Below, piece by piece: positions 9,101 through 18,600 of a DNA stretch of 64,000 nucleotides. Made by a program: the position numbers and the translations under genes. The notes under the pieces were generated by a model. It was not told the origin of the DNA. It did not search any database and worked only from the letters and a program-made list of their open reading frames with translations. The stretch's first letter is position 1. Each line of letters starts with the position of its first letter. The stretch is taken from NCBI RefSeq assembly GCF_902168135.1, contig NZ_CABHOL010000021.1:62001-126000 (forward strand), written 5' to 3'. The DNA comes from an uncultured Fluviicola sp. Its GTDB lineage: Bacteria; Bacteroidota; Bacteroidia; Flavobacteriales_D; Crocinitomicaceae.

Positions 9101-10172
9101 CGACGGATGGGTTAACTCTACATTGAACGGTACATTATGGTATACGTTTACAGCACCTGCATCGGGTTCGGTTAGAATTAACTCTACAGGACTTCCTTAT
9201 AACGGTCAGGCTGCTGTTTATTCTGCAATTAGCTGTTCAGATTTCAATACATTTATGTTGACGGCAGCAAATGATGATGCTATCGGTGGAACAAGTTTAG
9301 CTCCAAACTTCACAGTTTGTGATCTGACTCCGGGTGCTACCTATTACATTATGTATGATAAATTTGATGGTACTACGGGTAATTTTAGCCTTGCTGTATC
9401 AGCTATCGTTCTTGAAGGTGGATCTGCCGGTCCTTTAACAAGTGTTTGTACGGGAGAAATGGTTGACCTGTTCACTACTATTTCCGGTAATGATAACGGA
9501 GGAAACTGGTCTTCTTCAATTGCAGCAGTAAATGCAAGCATCCAGGATTCTATGTTTAACACTACAGGACTTGCATACCAAACATTTGATCTTGAGTACC
9601 GTGTATCAGATGGTTGTGCTTATGATTCGATTGTTTCGCAAGTTCGTATCTATCCTTTATCCAATGCAGGACAAGACGGTTCAATTACAGCTTGTAAAAA
9701 CGAACCTATTGATTTGTTAGCAGGATTGAACGGAAACGCTGACTTGAATGGTGATTGGTATGATCCATCAGATGTTCTTATACCAAACTCACAAATCATT
9801 ACGGAGAATTTCCCTGGTCAGTATAACTATGATTACATCTCAGGAAACGGTATTTGTCCGAATGACACCGCAAACGTGGTTGTTAACGTAAGTTCGACTT
9901 GTGACTTTTTATCTTTAGATGAGAACGCACTTGAGCAGGTAAACATATACCCGAATCCATCTACAGGAGTTGTATTTATTGAATCAACATTCAGCACTGG
10001 CAACTTCGACTTAGTGGTAACAGATGTAAACGGGCGTACTGTTCAAATCGGTCAGAATACAATTTCTGCCGGAACAAACAGCGTAAATCTAAAAGATGTA
10101 GAACGCGGAACTTACTTCTTTAAACTTTCTACCGAGAACGCTGAAAAAGTGTTCAGAATTGTTATTCAGTAA
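6180..10172 (+). CDS. Giant T9SS type A surface protein with GEVED and FN3 domains (adhesin 1 of tandem array)
   Basis: A 1330-residue secreted protein. The signal peptide is about 1-20 (cut after YIYG). A unique N-terminal region is followed by a GEVED domain (about 290-445, ending TPCGTYTWGETEDYFVNI). Then come an FN3 domain (450-538), a lectin-like jelly-roll region (545-738, with TDDSETGMTLPF and WGDDMDDETGNVY), and two more FN3 domains (739-928). A PPC-like domain follows (930-1075, with NESNIAPPATGAQQTDGWV), then two small beta domains. The last 75 residues are the T9SS type A sorting domain (YPNPSTGVVFIESTFS, VTDVNGR, GTYFFKL). From about residue 450 onward it parallels the genes at 10429 and 15660. 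The likely role is adhesion or matrix attachment at the outer surface; no catalytic motif was seen. A strong hairpin follows the stop. Confidence 0.92.
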   Translation: MTKKLLWLGLFCLFGSYIYGQTVINTTHPNNNGNGSVTFNVQNTNAFDIIITDIQCHLGSTATNNIELLYRTTPFIDNAAPWDFGTVGSGQNGWISAGTGVVSNSNTANGIVPCLTSLSLTIPAGATYQLGLSATTMQYSTLTNGAGTNTFSGGGVNILTGDGISWGGTVYPSTPANYPRGLIGGITFIPAVPCTSPPTAGTVSAANNPICPSVNNTLSILGGTGGTGQTYQWQSSLTGAVGSFTDIPGATNSTYISNQTADTYYRVYMTCGGLTDTSAALLVNTSNFINCYCNSNATSTGDEEILNVSIGTLNNSSTCATTGGAGSIQNQYSNYTSLPATNLAQTVSYGLNVQVGTCGGSYSNMTKVYIDYNHNGLFSDPGEEVYASAAATVGPHNEIGTVLIPLTATTGITRMRVINVETTVIGSITPCGTYTWGETEDYFVNIVPAPTCPQPTAFTNLGATTTEIELGWTAGGSELSWQLQYGPPGFALGTGDSVVATTNPFTLTNLTPNSFYQVYVMGICSSTDSSYYTGPISFNTYNQGLYMDWSTDCPAAGFIDISTTGTDLVLTDDSETGMTLPFPILYQGTLVTDCTIGNNGGMALGTTTAQIGYGGNMTTQPGSFIFPWGDDMDDETGNVYHQTIGTAPNRTFIVQWDNICNFSGSPTAPTVTFQAQFDEATGKIWFVYEDVVFGAPNAGDDYAANADIGVSGPNQDLNVSNDNASYLQNNSCVEFYYTDCPKPKNFATTFLGPDEIQFGWTAGFSNETNWIIEYGTEGFTPGTGTIMNETNTFSSISSLIQLTDYTIYIYANCANGDTSLALVHNFTTLPYCSNPSGITGATDPDSLELTWNWTESSPAYPVTGFNIQYGMTGFTLGSGFIDDATGINFADTVYNTALMGSGVYQVYVQAECDGTSDTSGWVGPITVIMPITNDDVCEQEALQLGETYTFNNVGAGVSVNESNIAPPATGAQQTDGWVNSTLNGTLWYTFTAPASGSVRINSTGLPYNGQAAVYSAISCSDFNTFMLTAANDDAIGGTSLAPNFTVCDLTPGATYYIMYDKFDGTTGNFSLAVSAIVLEGGSAGPLTSVCTGEMVDLFTTISGNDNGGNWSSSIAAVNASIQDSMFNTTGLAYQTFDLEYRVSDGCAYDSIVSQVRIYPLSNAGQDGSITACKNEPIDLLAGLNGNADLNGDWYDPSDVLIPNSQIITENFPGQYNYDYISGNGICPNDTANVVVNVSSTCDFLSLDENALEQVNIYPNPSTGVVFIESTFSTGNFDLVVTDVNGRTVQIGQNTISAGTNSVNLKDVERGTYFFKLSTENAEKVFRIVIQ

Positions 10173-10192
10173 GTTAACAAAACAATAATATC

Positions 10193-10228
10193 CGGTAAAA
10201 CCCTTTCTGAACTGGAAGGGTTTTACCG
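10193..10228 (+). terminator. Hairpin terminator after adhesin 1
   Basis: CGGTAAAACCCTT at 10193-10205 pairs perfectly with AAGGGTTTTACCG at 10216-10228 around a 10-base loop. It begins 20 bases after the stop codon. The T-rich tail is short, but the stem is long and perfect, so the first adhesin probably has its own transcript. Confidence 0.75.
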
Positions 10229-10428
10229 TTTAAAATTTAACTACAAAAATTTGTTTCTTACTCAAAATTATATGAGATTTACAACTATATTTTTAATTGT
10301 TCAAAAACTTGTTACATCTATAAATAAGCGTTATTCTTTTAAAAAAATACAACCATTTACAGATTTATCAATCATTGATATGTAATCAACCCCTCCAAAC
10401 ACATAAATCATTTATTAAAATTTAAATT

Positions 10429-13400
10429 ATGAAAAAAAATTACTATTTGGGATTCTCCTGGCTGATGCTGTGGGCATTTGTCCTCTTTGGAGAAAAGGCT
10501 CAGGCACAAGTCTCGAGTTACCTGTTTAATGAATCAACCGCAACATATACCCCCATCACAGGAGGTACTGTTTACGGGACAACAACAACTGACGATCAGC
10601 GGTTCGTCGATCCTGCAGTTCCTGCCGGAGGTACAGCAGTAACCGGGGTTGGTATTCCGATCGGGTTTAACTTTACTTACAATGGCTCTGTGTTCGACCG
10701 TTTGGCGATTAATGCCAACGGATGGATCTCACTGGGGCAATCTTCACTGACCCCTTCTGTAGACATTACTTCTACGAGTTCATACACTGCATTGTCTACA
10801 GCCGGAGCCACTTCACCTGCAACTTTGCGTAATCGAATTGCAGCAATGGCTAGGAATTTAGTAGCACAGACAGGTGCGGAAATTCGCGTAGAAACAATCG
10901 GTACAGCCCCAAACCGCATTTGTGTCGTTCAATGGTCAGATTACAAGCGAACCGGAACTACCGGAACAGGTGATACACTCAACTTTCAAATTCGTTTATT
11001 TGAAACGGCCAACTATGTACAGATTATGTATGGGAACTGTGTATTTGGCACATCGTCCACCGCATCAACGCATGTAGGTCTTGGAGGAACTACCTCAACA
11101 GATTATAACAACCGTACATCCACTACTTCCTGGTTAGCTACAACTGCTGGTACCGCAAACAGCCAGGGAATTACCATTAGTGGTACAGTAACTCCACCAA
11201 CATCCGGATACTATTTCATTTGGGGCCTTCTCCCAACCGTTCCACCTTCACCTGTTCAAGCAGCAGGAACACCAACTTGTTCGGGAGGAACTCAATTAAG
11301 TATGACAGGATCACCAGTTATTTCAGATGAAATTTGGTATTGGCAAACAACACCAACCGGAACAAGCACCACAGAACCTGCTTCCACTCCGTGGACAGTC
11401 TTTGCCAATGGAACGTATTATGTACGAGCGTTCAATCCAATGCTTAATGCATGGTCAACAGAATCTTCTATTACTGTATCAAACTTCCCGGTTGCAACGA
11501 CACCTCCTGCACCAACAGCTGCAGCAAATCCTGCATGTACTCCGGGAACAACGATTTCCATGCCAGCTGCACCGGCGGGCACTGAGTACTATTGGCAAGG
11601 AACAACCGTTAACGGATCAAGCAATGCCGACCCGGCAACTGCTCCTTTCAACGTAACTGCAACCGGAACTTATACTGTTGCAGCGTACGAAACAGCTACT
11701 CAATGCTGGTCTCCGACAACCAGTTTAACTGTAACTGTAGACAGTCAGATTCCAAACAACCCAACTGTAAGTGCTCCTTATTTGAATATCTGTACAGGAG
11801 AAACTACAGCGATGATATCAGCAACAACAACTTCTAACGCTCCGGGTTCCCTTTCTACAACTTCTGCGGGAGGAAACGGCTGTGGCGGTGGAGCTATGTT
11901 TAATATCACAACGAATTCAAATGCAGTAAACGTGACAAGTTTGGATGTTATTCCAAATGTCGGCGGAGCACAAACTGTTGAAGTGTTCTACAAAACAGGT
12001 ACTTATCTTGGAAGTGAAACAACCGCAGGAGCGTGGACTTCATTGGGAACTTACCCGGTGACTACAACTGCAGGAACACCAGTAAATATTGACATCACAG
12101 ACTTGTTAATTCCTGCATCTTCTCTTTACGCTATTTATGTAAATTACGGTGCACAATATACTACAGTAACAGGAGCAACAAACTACACAAACGCGGACAT
12201 GACGATTACCGCGGGAGCTGGGCTTTGTTCTCTTTTTGGTGGTGTAAATGCTAACAGAGCTTTCAATGGTACTGTTAATTATACTATTCCGATTGCTTCT
12301 TCTGCAACGTGGTTTGATGCTGCTTCCGGTGGGAACGCAGTGGGAACAGGTTCCCCGTTTGAAACAGTGGGTACAACAGTTATGCCAACTGCAACCAACG
12401 GATCTTACAATTTTTACGTGGCATCTACCCTTGGTGGTTGTTACAGTGCAGTACGTGAACTGGTTACCGTTAACGTGAATCCGGTATCTGTTCACTTAAG
12501 TGCAATTGATATTTCATGTAATGGTTTAACAGACGGATCATTTGCTTTAGACAGTGTTGATTGTGGTACAGGTCCTTTCCTTTACTCAGTGGATAATGGT
12601 CCTTTCCAGGCTATTCCGACAAATTTAGCGGCCGGAACTTACTCAATCGTAGCACAAGATGCAACGATGGCATTGAGTGCTCCGAATACAATTGTTATCG
12701 TTGAACCAAGTGCTCCTCAGAACCTGAATGCATTTAATGTGACTTATTTTAATGGTCAATTAACATGGACGCCTCAAGGAAGCGAAACAACATGGAACGT
12801 GGAATATGGACCTGCAGGATTTACTCCGGGTACCGGAATCCCAATGACAGGTGTTACGAATGATACCATTCCAGTTACAGGTTTGACAGAAAATACTGCT
12901 TATGAGTTCTATGTTCAGGCAGGATGTACAACTTCTTCTGATTGGGCAGGTCCTTTTGCATTCTCAACAGATCCTGGATTCCTGGCTTGGGACAATGAGT
13001 GTCCGACCATCGGATTCTTTGATATTTCAGGGACGGGAACTGATTTGAACTTAACGGATGATTCAGAAACAGGAATTACGCTTCCATTTGCTTTCCCATA
13101 CCAGGGAGGTTCCGTTACAGATCTTACTATTGGAAATAACGGTGGAATCCAGTTGAATACTTTAACCGGTAATGTTGGTTATGGCGGAAACATGACTACA
13201 ATCACAGGAGACTACCTATTCGCCTGGGGAGATGATATGGATGATGAAACCGGAAATGTGTATTACCAGGTAACCGGTACTGCTCCGAACCAAATCGCTA
13301 TTTTCCAGTGGAACAATCAGAACAACTTCAGCAATGGTGCCGGATCAGTTACTTTCCAGATCCAAATGTACGAGTCAACAGGAGAGATCTATTATGTCTA

Positions 13401-15345
13401 TGATGATGTAGAATTCGGCGGAACAGAAACTGCGGATGATTATGCAGGAAATGCAGACATCGGTCTGTCAGGTCCTACAACTGATATCAACGTTTCTAAT
13501 AACAACCAGGCATACCTGCAAAATAATTCATGTGTTCATTTCTATTATGCACTGTGTCCTAATGTACAGAACATGACTGTTATTACAGGAACAGATGACG
13601 CACAATTGAACTGGGATGCGGGTCTTTACGGAGAAACAGACTGGACTGTAGTTTACGGTTATGAAGGATTTGATCCGACAATTTCCGGACAGGAACTTGG
13701 AATATTGAGTGTAAATAGTTCAGATGTGAACTTCGGAAACACATTGGAACAATTGACTTGCTATGATGTTTATATTTATTCCGAATGTCAGGCAGATAAT
13801 CTAACTTCTGAAGGCTACCTTGTAAACTTCTGTACGAAACCATACTGTTCTGATATCACTGCACTTGCAGGAACTACAGATATTGATTCTATAGAATTGA
13901 CATGGAACTGGATTGAATCTAGTGTTGCTTACCCGGTTACAGGATTCAATATTCAGTATGGAATGAACGGCTTCACCCTTGGAAGCGGATTTATTGATGA
14001 CGCTACAGGTATCGACTTTGCGGATACCGTATTTAACACTGCACTAATGGCTTCAGGTGTTTACCAGGTATATGTTCAGGCTGAATGCGCGGGTACAACT
14101 GACACTTCTAACTGGGTTGGTCCTATTACTGTGATCATGCCTGCTGCAAATGATATCGTTTGTGAACAGGAAGCGTTGTTATTGGATACCGATTATACTT
14201 TCAACACAACCGGAGCAGGTGTGTCTGTAAACGAGTCAAATATTGCGCCTCCGGCTACCGGAGCTCAAGAAACTGACGGTTGGGTAAACAGTACTTTAAA
14301 TGGTACGCTTTGGTATTCTTTTGTTGCACCTGCAACAGGCCAGGTGCGTATCAATGCAACTGCAATCGGATTCAACACACAGGCAGCTGTTTACTCGGCT
14401 GTAAACTGTGCTGATTTCAATACATTTACATTATTGGCCGCAAATGATGATGCAATCGGTGGGACCAGTTTAGCTCCAAACTTCACGGTTTGTGATCTGA
14501 CTCCGGGTGCTACTTATTACCTGATGGTCGATAAATTCACCGCTACGAACGGAAACTTTGCTATCCGCATCTCTGATATCATTCTAAATGCAGGTATGGC
14601 AAGTCCATTAACAAACGTTTGTACAGGGGATACTGTGAATCTATTTAATACTATCACAGGATATGATACAGACGGAGTTTGGTCTTCATCTATCCCGGCA
14701 GTAAACATCAGTATCGTTGATTCGCTATTGTTGTCAGAAGCTATTTCTTTCAACACGTATAACCTTCAATACCGTGTAACTGACGGATGTGCTTATGACT
14801 CCATCGTTTCACAAGTGAAAATTTTCGCGCCGTCTAATGCAGGAATCGATGGTTCGATTACAGCTTGTAAAAATGAACCTATTGATTTATTGGCCGGATT
14901 GAATGGAACTGCTGACCTGAACGGTGACTGGTATGATCCGTCAGATGTTCTGATGGCAAACTCGCAAATTACGACAGCCAATTTCCCTGGTCAGTATAAC
15001 TATGATTATGTATCAGGAAACGGGGTTTGTCCGGATGATACGGCAAACGTAGTTGTCAATGTACTTTCCAATTGTAACTGGTTATCTGTAGATGAAAACA
15101 CCCTTGAGCTGGTAACGGTTTACCCGAACCCTTCTACAGGTGTTGTGTTTATTGAATCAACATTCAGTACAGGTAGCTTCAACTTAGTGGTAACAGATGT
15201 AAACGGCCGTACAATTCAAACCGGTCAGAATACAATTTCTGCAGGAACAAGTAGTGTCGACTTAAAAGAGGTAGAGCGAGGAATTTACTTCTTCACACTT
15301 TCAAATAACGATGCTCAAAAGGTTTTCAGAATAGTTATCCAATAA
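10429..15345 (+). CDS. Giant T9SS type A surface protein with SprB-like and FN3 domains (adhesin 2 of tandem array)
   Basis: The longest gene of the array, 1638 residues. The signal peptide is about 1-26 (ending EKAQAQ). Domains in order: a jelly-roll-like domain (30-275, with NGWISLGQSSLTP); CHU_C/Ig-like repeats (284-437, each with a YYW(Q) core and closing TVSNFP or SLTVTV); a less conserved region; a SprB-like repeat (about 684-760, DISCNGLTDGSFALD...LAAGTYSIVAQDA); FN3 (764-847); the shared jelly-roll (850-1045); two FN3 domains; the shared PPC-like domain (about 1240-1385); and the shared tail with the type A sorting domain. SprB repeats are named after the flavobacterial gliding adhesin, which supports an adhesion or motility role. 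The 256-base upstream gap shows no perfect -7 box. Confidence 0.92.
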   Translation: MKKNYYLGFSWLMLWAFVLFGEKAQAQVSSYLFNESTATYTPITGGTVYGTTTTDDQRFVDPAVPAGGTAVTGVGIPIGFNFTYNGSVFDRLAINANGWISLGQSSLTPSVDITSTSSYTALSTAGATSPATLRNRIAAMARNLVAQTGAEIRVETIGTAPNRICVVQWSDYKRTGTTGTGDTLNFQIRLFETANYVQIMYGNCVFGTSSTASTHVGLGGTTSTDYNNRTSTTSWLATTAGTANSQGITISGTVTPPTSGYYFIWGLLPTVPPSPVQAAGTPTCSGGTQLSMTGSPVISDEIWYWQTTPTGTSTTEPASTPWTVFANGTYYVRAFNPMLNAWSTESSITVSNFPVATTPPAPTAAANPACTPGTTISMPAAPAGTEYYWQGTTVNGSSNADPATAPFNVTATGTYTVAAYETATQCWSPTTSLTVTVDSQIPNNPTVSAPYLNICTGETTAMISATTTSNAPGSLSTTSAGGNGCGGGAMFNITTNSNAVNVTSLDVIPNVGGAQTVEVFYKTGTYLGSETTAGAWTSLGTYPVTTTAGTPVNIDITDLLIPASSLYAIYVNYGAQYTTVTGATNYTNADMTITAGAGLCSLFGGVNANRAFNGTVNYTIPIASSATWFDAASGGNAVGTGSPFETVGTTVMPTATNGSYNFYVASTLGGCYSAVRELVTVNVNPVSVHLSAIDISCNGLTDGSFALDSVDCGTGPFLYSVDNGPFQAIPTNLAAGTYSIVAQDATMALSAPNTIVIVEPSAPQNLNAFNVTYFNGQLTWTPQGSETTWNVEYGPAGFTPGTGIPMTGVTNDTIPVTGLTENTAYEFYVQAGCTTSSDWAGPFAFSTDPGFLAWDNECPTIGFFDISGTGTDLNLTDDSETGITLPFAFPYQGGSVTDLTIGNNGGIQLNTLTGNVGYGGNMTTITGDYLFAWGDDMDDETGNVYYQVTGTAPNQIAIFQWNNQNNFSNGAGSVTFQIQMYESTGEIYYVYDDVEFGGTETADDYAGNADIGLSGPTTDINVSNNNQAYLQNNSCVHFYYALCPNVQNMTVITGTDDAQLNWDAGLYGETDWTVVYGYEGFDPTISGQELGILSVNSSDVNFGNTLEQLTCYDVYIYSECQADNLTSEGYLVNFCTKPYCSDITALAGTTDIDSIELTWNWIESSVAYPVTGFNIQYGMNGFTLGSGFIDDATGIDFADTVFNTALMASGVYQVYVQAECAGTTDTSNWVGPITVIMPAANDIVCEQEALLLDTDYTFNTTGAGVSVNESNIAPPATGAQETDGWVNSTLNGTLWYSFVAPATGQVRINATAIGFNTQAAVYSAVNCADFNTFTLLAANDDAIGGTSLAPNFTVCDLTPGATYYLMVDKFTATNGNFAIRISDIILNAGMASPLTNVCTGDTVNLFNTITGYDTDGVWSSSIPAVNISIVDSLLLSEAISFNTYNLQYRVTDGCAYDSIVSQVKIFAPSNAGIDGSITACKNEPIDLLAGLNGTADLNGDWYDPSDVLMANSQITTANFPGQYNYDYVSGNGVCPDDTANVVVNVLSNCNWLSVDENTLELVTVYPNPSTGVVFIESTFSTGSFNLVVTDVNGRTIQTGQNTISAGTSSVDLKEVERGIYFFTLSNNDAQKVFRIVIQ

Positions 15346-15366
15346 CAGACTTAAAATCTTCACTTT

Positions 15367-15403
15367 AAAAAAAAGGTCCTTATGTTTCATAAGGGCCTTT
15401 TTT
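15367..15403 (+). terminator. Rho-independent terminator after adhesin 2
   Basis: An A-run and AAGGTCCTTATG pair with CATAAGGGCCTT (one G-T wobble) across a TTT loop, followed by a T run. It starts 22 bases after the stop codon. This is the most canonical intrinsic terminator in the array. Confidence 0.85.
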
Positions 15404-15659
15404 GTTGATTAATCAATTATTGAAACAATTGTTGATGTGAAAATTAACACATCAATTGTTAGGTCATATAAATTCATTGGTTTGAAAACATCATTTTAAC
15501 CTCCTTTGTATCAGCGAATACGATTCGTTAAAGCAATTTGCCATCTAAACTTCACATATAAGAAACTCATAACGTATTTAGAATAAAAAGTAAAAGAAAA
15601 TATTATTAATGAACCGTTAATTCTTTACATTTGTCCTGAACGTAAATAAATTATACTTT
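15404..15659. other. Intergenic region between adhesins 2 and 3, with inverted repeats
   Basis: After the terminator this gap holds the palindrome TTGATTAATCAA (15405-15416) and a second perfect hairpin, TTGATGTG at 15432-15439 with CACATCAA at 15448-15455. It is otherwise AT-rich without a gene. The -7 box for adhesin 3 is at 15626-15634. The inverted repeats could bind a regulator or be decayed terminator sequence; the sequence alone does not decide. Confidence 0.45.
15626..15634 (+). promoter_or_regulatory. -7 promoter box for adhesin 3
   Basis: TACATTTGT fits TAnnTTTGY and lies 25 bases before the ATG at 15660. Together with the strong terminator upstream, it suggests that the third adhesin is transcribed separately. 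Confidence 0.55.
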
Positions 15660-18600
15660 ATGAAGAAAAAATTACTACTCGGTCTGGTAGGACTGTTAGT
15701 GGGAATTCAATCTGCTTTTGCGACTACCTGTCCATCGGCTATTGCACTTCCTGCTACCCCTACCTTACCTTACACAGATCCCTCGATAGTCTGTGGAGGA
15801 GCTAATGACATTGATCTTGTATCAGATTATGACGACGGCTTTGAAGCCCTTTATTCATGGACTCCAACATCGAATTACGCAAACGTTACAGTTGCTTATT
15901 CCGGACAAAACTGGGTAGGTATCTTTATCTATGAGGGCTGTCCTACTTCAGGCGGAACACTTGTTACAAGCCAAACCACTTCAGGTTCGTCTTTAACTAC
16001 AGCTCCTTTTAACCTGACTGCAGGAGTGACGTATTACATCATGTTTGATACCTGGCCTTCACCGCCGAGTCCTTGTACCGGTACGTTTACATTAGACGGA
16101 ACTATTGTATCTACGCCGGCAGCACCGGTTCAGGATCCTACTGTACCTACTTGTGCAACAGGCTCATCTTTAACAGTTCCCGGAACTCCGGAGGCAAACA
16201 CTACCTGGTACTGGCAGACATCTGCAACAGGAACCAGTACTGCAACGCCTTATTCAGGTGCTTATGCTATTTCAGCTAACGGAACTTACTATATCCGATC
16301 TTTAAATACAACTTACAATCAGTGGTCTGTTGCATCATCGATTACGGTATCGAACTTCCCAACAGCTGCAGCTCCTCCGGCTCCAACTGCCGGTGCAAAC
16401 CCAGCTTGTATGAACACTACTTTAACAGCTGCCGCACCTCCAATGGGTACAACTTATTACTGGCAAACTATTGTGAACGGTGTAAGTACTGCAAACGACG
16501 CAAGTACTCCGCTTAACGTTACAAGCTCAGGAACATATTACATTTCAGCTTTTGAAGCTGGTACTTCTTGTTGGTCAAACACCACTGCTTTACCGGTAGT
16601 TATCAGTACATATACTCCTGATCAACCGGTTTCTTCAACAAACCCACTTAACATTTGTACAGGAGCATCTTCTGCAATTGTTAGTGTATCGGCTGCTGCA
16701 ACTTCTGCAATTGACACGATCATGCTTGCTTCTAATTTTGTATTGACTCCCGGATCATCTGCAGCATTAAACGGAACTTTGAACATTCCTGGTGGTGCAA
16801 CAATTACAAGCTCTATTATCAGCTTTAATAATGTTACAACAGTTGGTGGAACATGGCCTTCAGATCTTTCTGTTGATATCACGGGTGCCGTAACACTGGG
16901 TTCAACTGTCGTTGCGAATGTAATCGGCGGAGTAACTAATGCAGGTCCTTATACGAACAACGTAACAATCGGAAGTAATGGTGCTTTTACAGTAAACGTA
17001 GACCACAATTACAGCTTTGGTGGAAACGCAAGTGCAGGATCAGTTATGTTGATCGTGGCTTATACGGTACCTCCTGTAACTTTTGAATGGTTCGATGCAC
17101 CTGTTGCAGGAAATTCACTTGGAACAAACAGCACGCTTGAGACTATCGGAACATCTGTATTACCAACTGCAACTGCCGGAACTTATACATTTTATGCACA
17201 AGCCGTTAACGGTGGATGTGTAAGTCCTACAAGACTACCGGTTGTGGTTAACGTTAACCCGGTTCTTGTAACTCTAAATCCAATCGATATTTCTTGTAAT
17301 GGTTTGACAGACGGATCATTCAGCCTTGGAACTGTATCTTGTGGAACTGCTCCATTTGAATATTCTTTGGATAACGGTGTGACTTTTGGACCAATCCCTA
17401 CCAACTTAGGAGCTGGAAACTACGACATCATTGTTCGTGACGCTTCTATGGGAACTTCTGCTATAGTTCCTATCACAATTACTGAGCCTTCTGCTCCAAC
17501 TGCATTGAACGCATTCAACGTAACTTTCTTCAACGGAATGTTGACTTGGACTCCTCAAGGAAGCGAAACAACCTGGAATGTAGAATACGGACCGGCTGGA
17601 TTTACTCCGGGTACAGGATTCCCAATGACAGGTGTAACAAATGATACAGTTCCTGTTTCAGGATTAACTGAGGATACAGATTATGAATTCTATGTTCAGG
17701 CAGGATGCATTGCATCTTCTGACTGGGCCGGACCTTTCGCGTTCTCTACATATGTACCTTTCTCTGCATGGGATAGCGAGTGTGGCCCTGGATTTACTCC
17801 AATCCATACAACAGGAACAGCATTGAACCTAACGGATGATGCTTCAACTCCAATTACATTGACTAACCCTGTTTCTTTCCAGGGAGTTAGTTCAAATACA
17901 CTTACAGTAAGCAACAACGGAAATGTTTCATTCGGTGCAGTAACTTTAAATCCATGGCAAACTGACCTGGATGATGAAGAAGGAAACGTATACTGGCAAG
18001 AAACAACTATCGGTGGTGATAACTACGTGATCGTTGAATGGTATAACAGACCTAGATTCTCCGGAGTTATCGGGCAGAATGTAACGTTTGAGATTGCTTT
18101 CAATCAAACTACAGGTGAGATCTTCTACTTGTATGAGGATAAAGTATTCGGTGGTACTCAAAGTTCTTCTGACTACGCCGGAAACTTTGCTACTATTTCA
18201 GCTATTGGACCTATGTCTACAGTAGCTATCTCTTACAATAGCCAGACTTATTTGCAAAACAACTCTTGTGTGAGACTTTACACAGCGCTTTGTCCGAACG
18301 TAACCAACAACGTTACAATTACAACTACAACAGATGCTCAATTGAACTGGGATGCTGGTTTATATGGAGAAACAAACTGGACAGTAGTCTACGGTTATGA
18401 TGGATTTGATCCAAGCGTTGCTTCTGAAGTATTGGGAACATTACCTACAGCAACTTCTGATGTATTTATCGGTGGATTACTCCAATTGACTTGTTACGAT
18501 GCTTACATTTATTCAGACTGTGCGGCTGACGCATTAACTTCTGATGGTTTCTTGGTAAACTTCTGTACTAAGCCAAATTGTTCTGACATCACAGGTCTTG

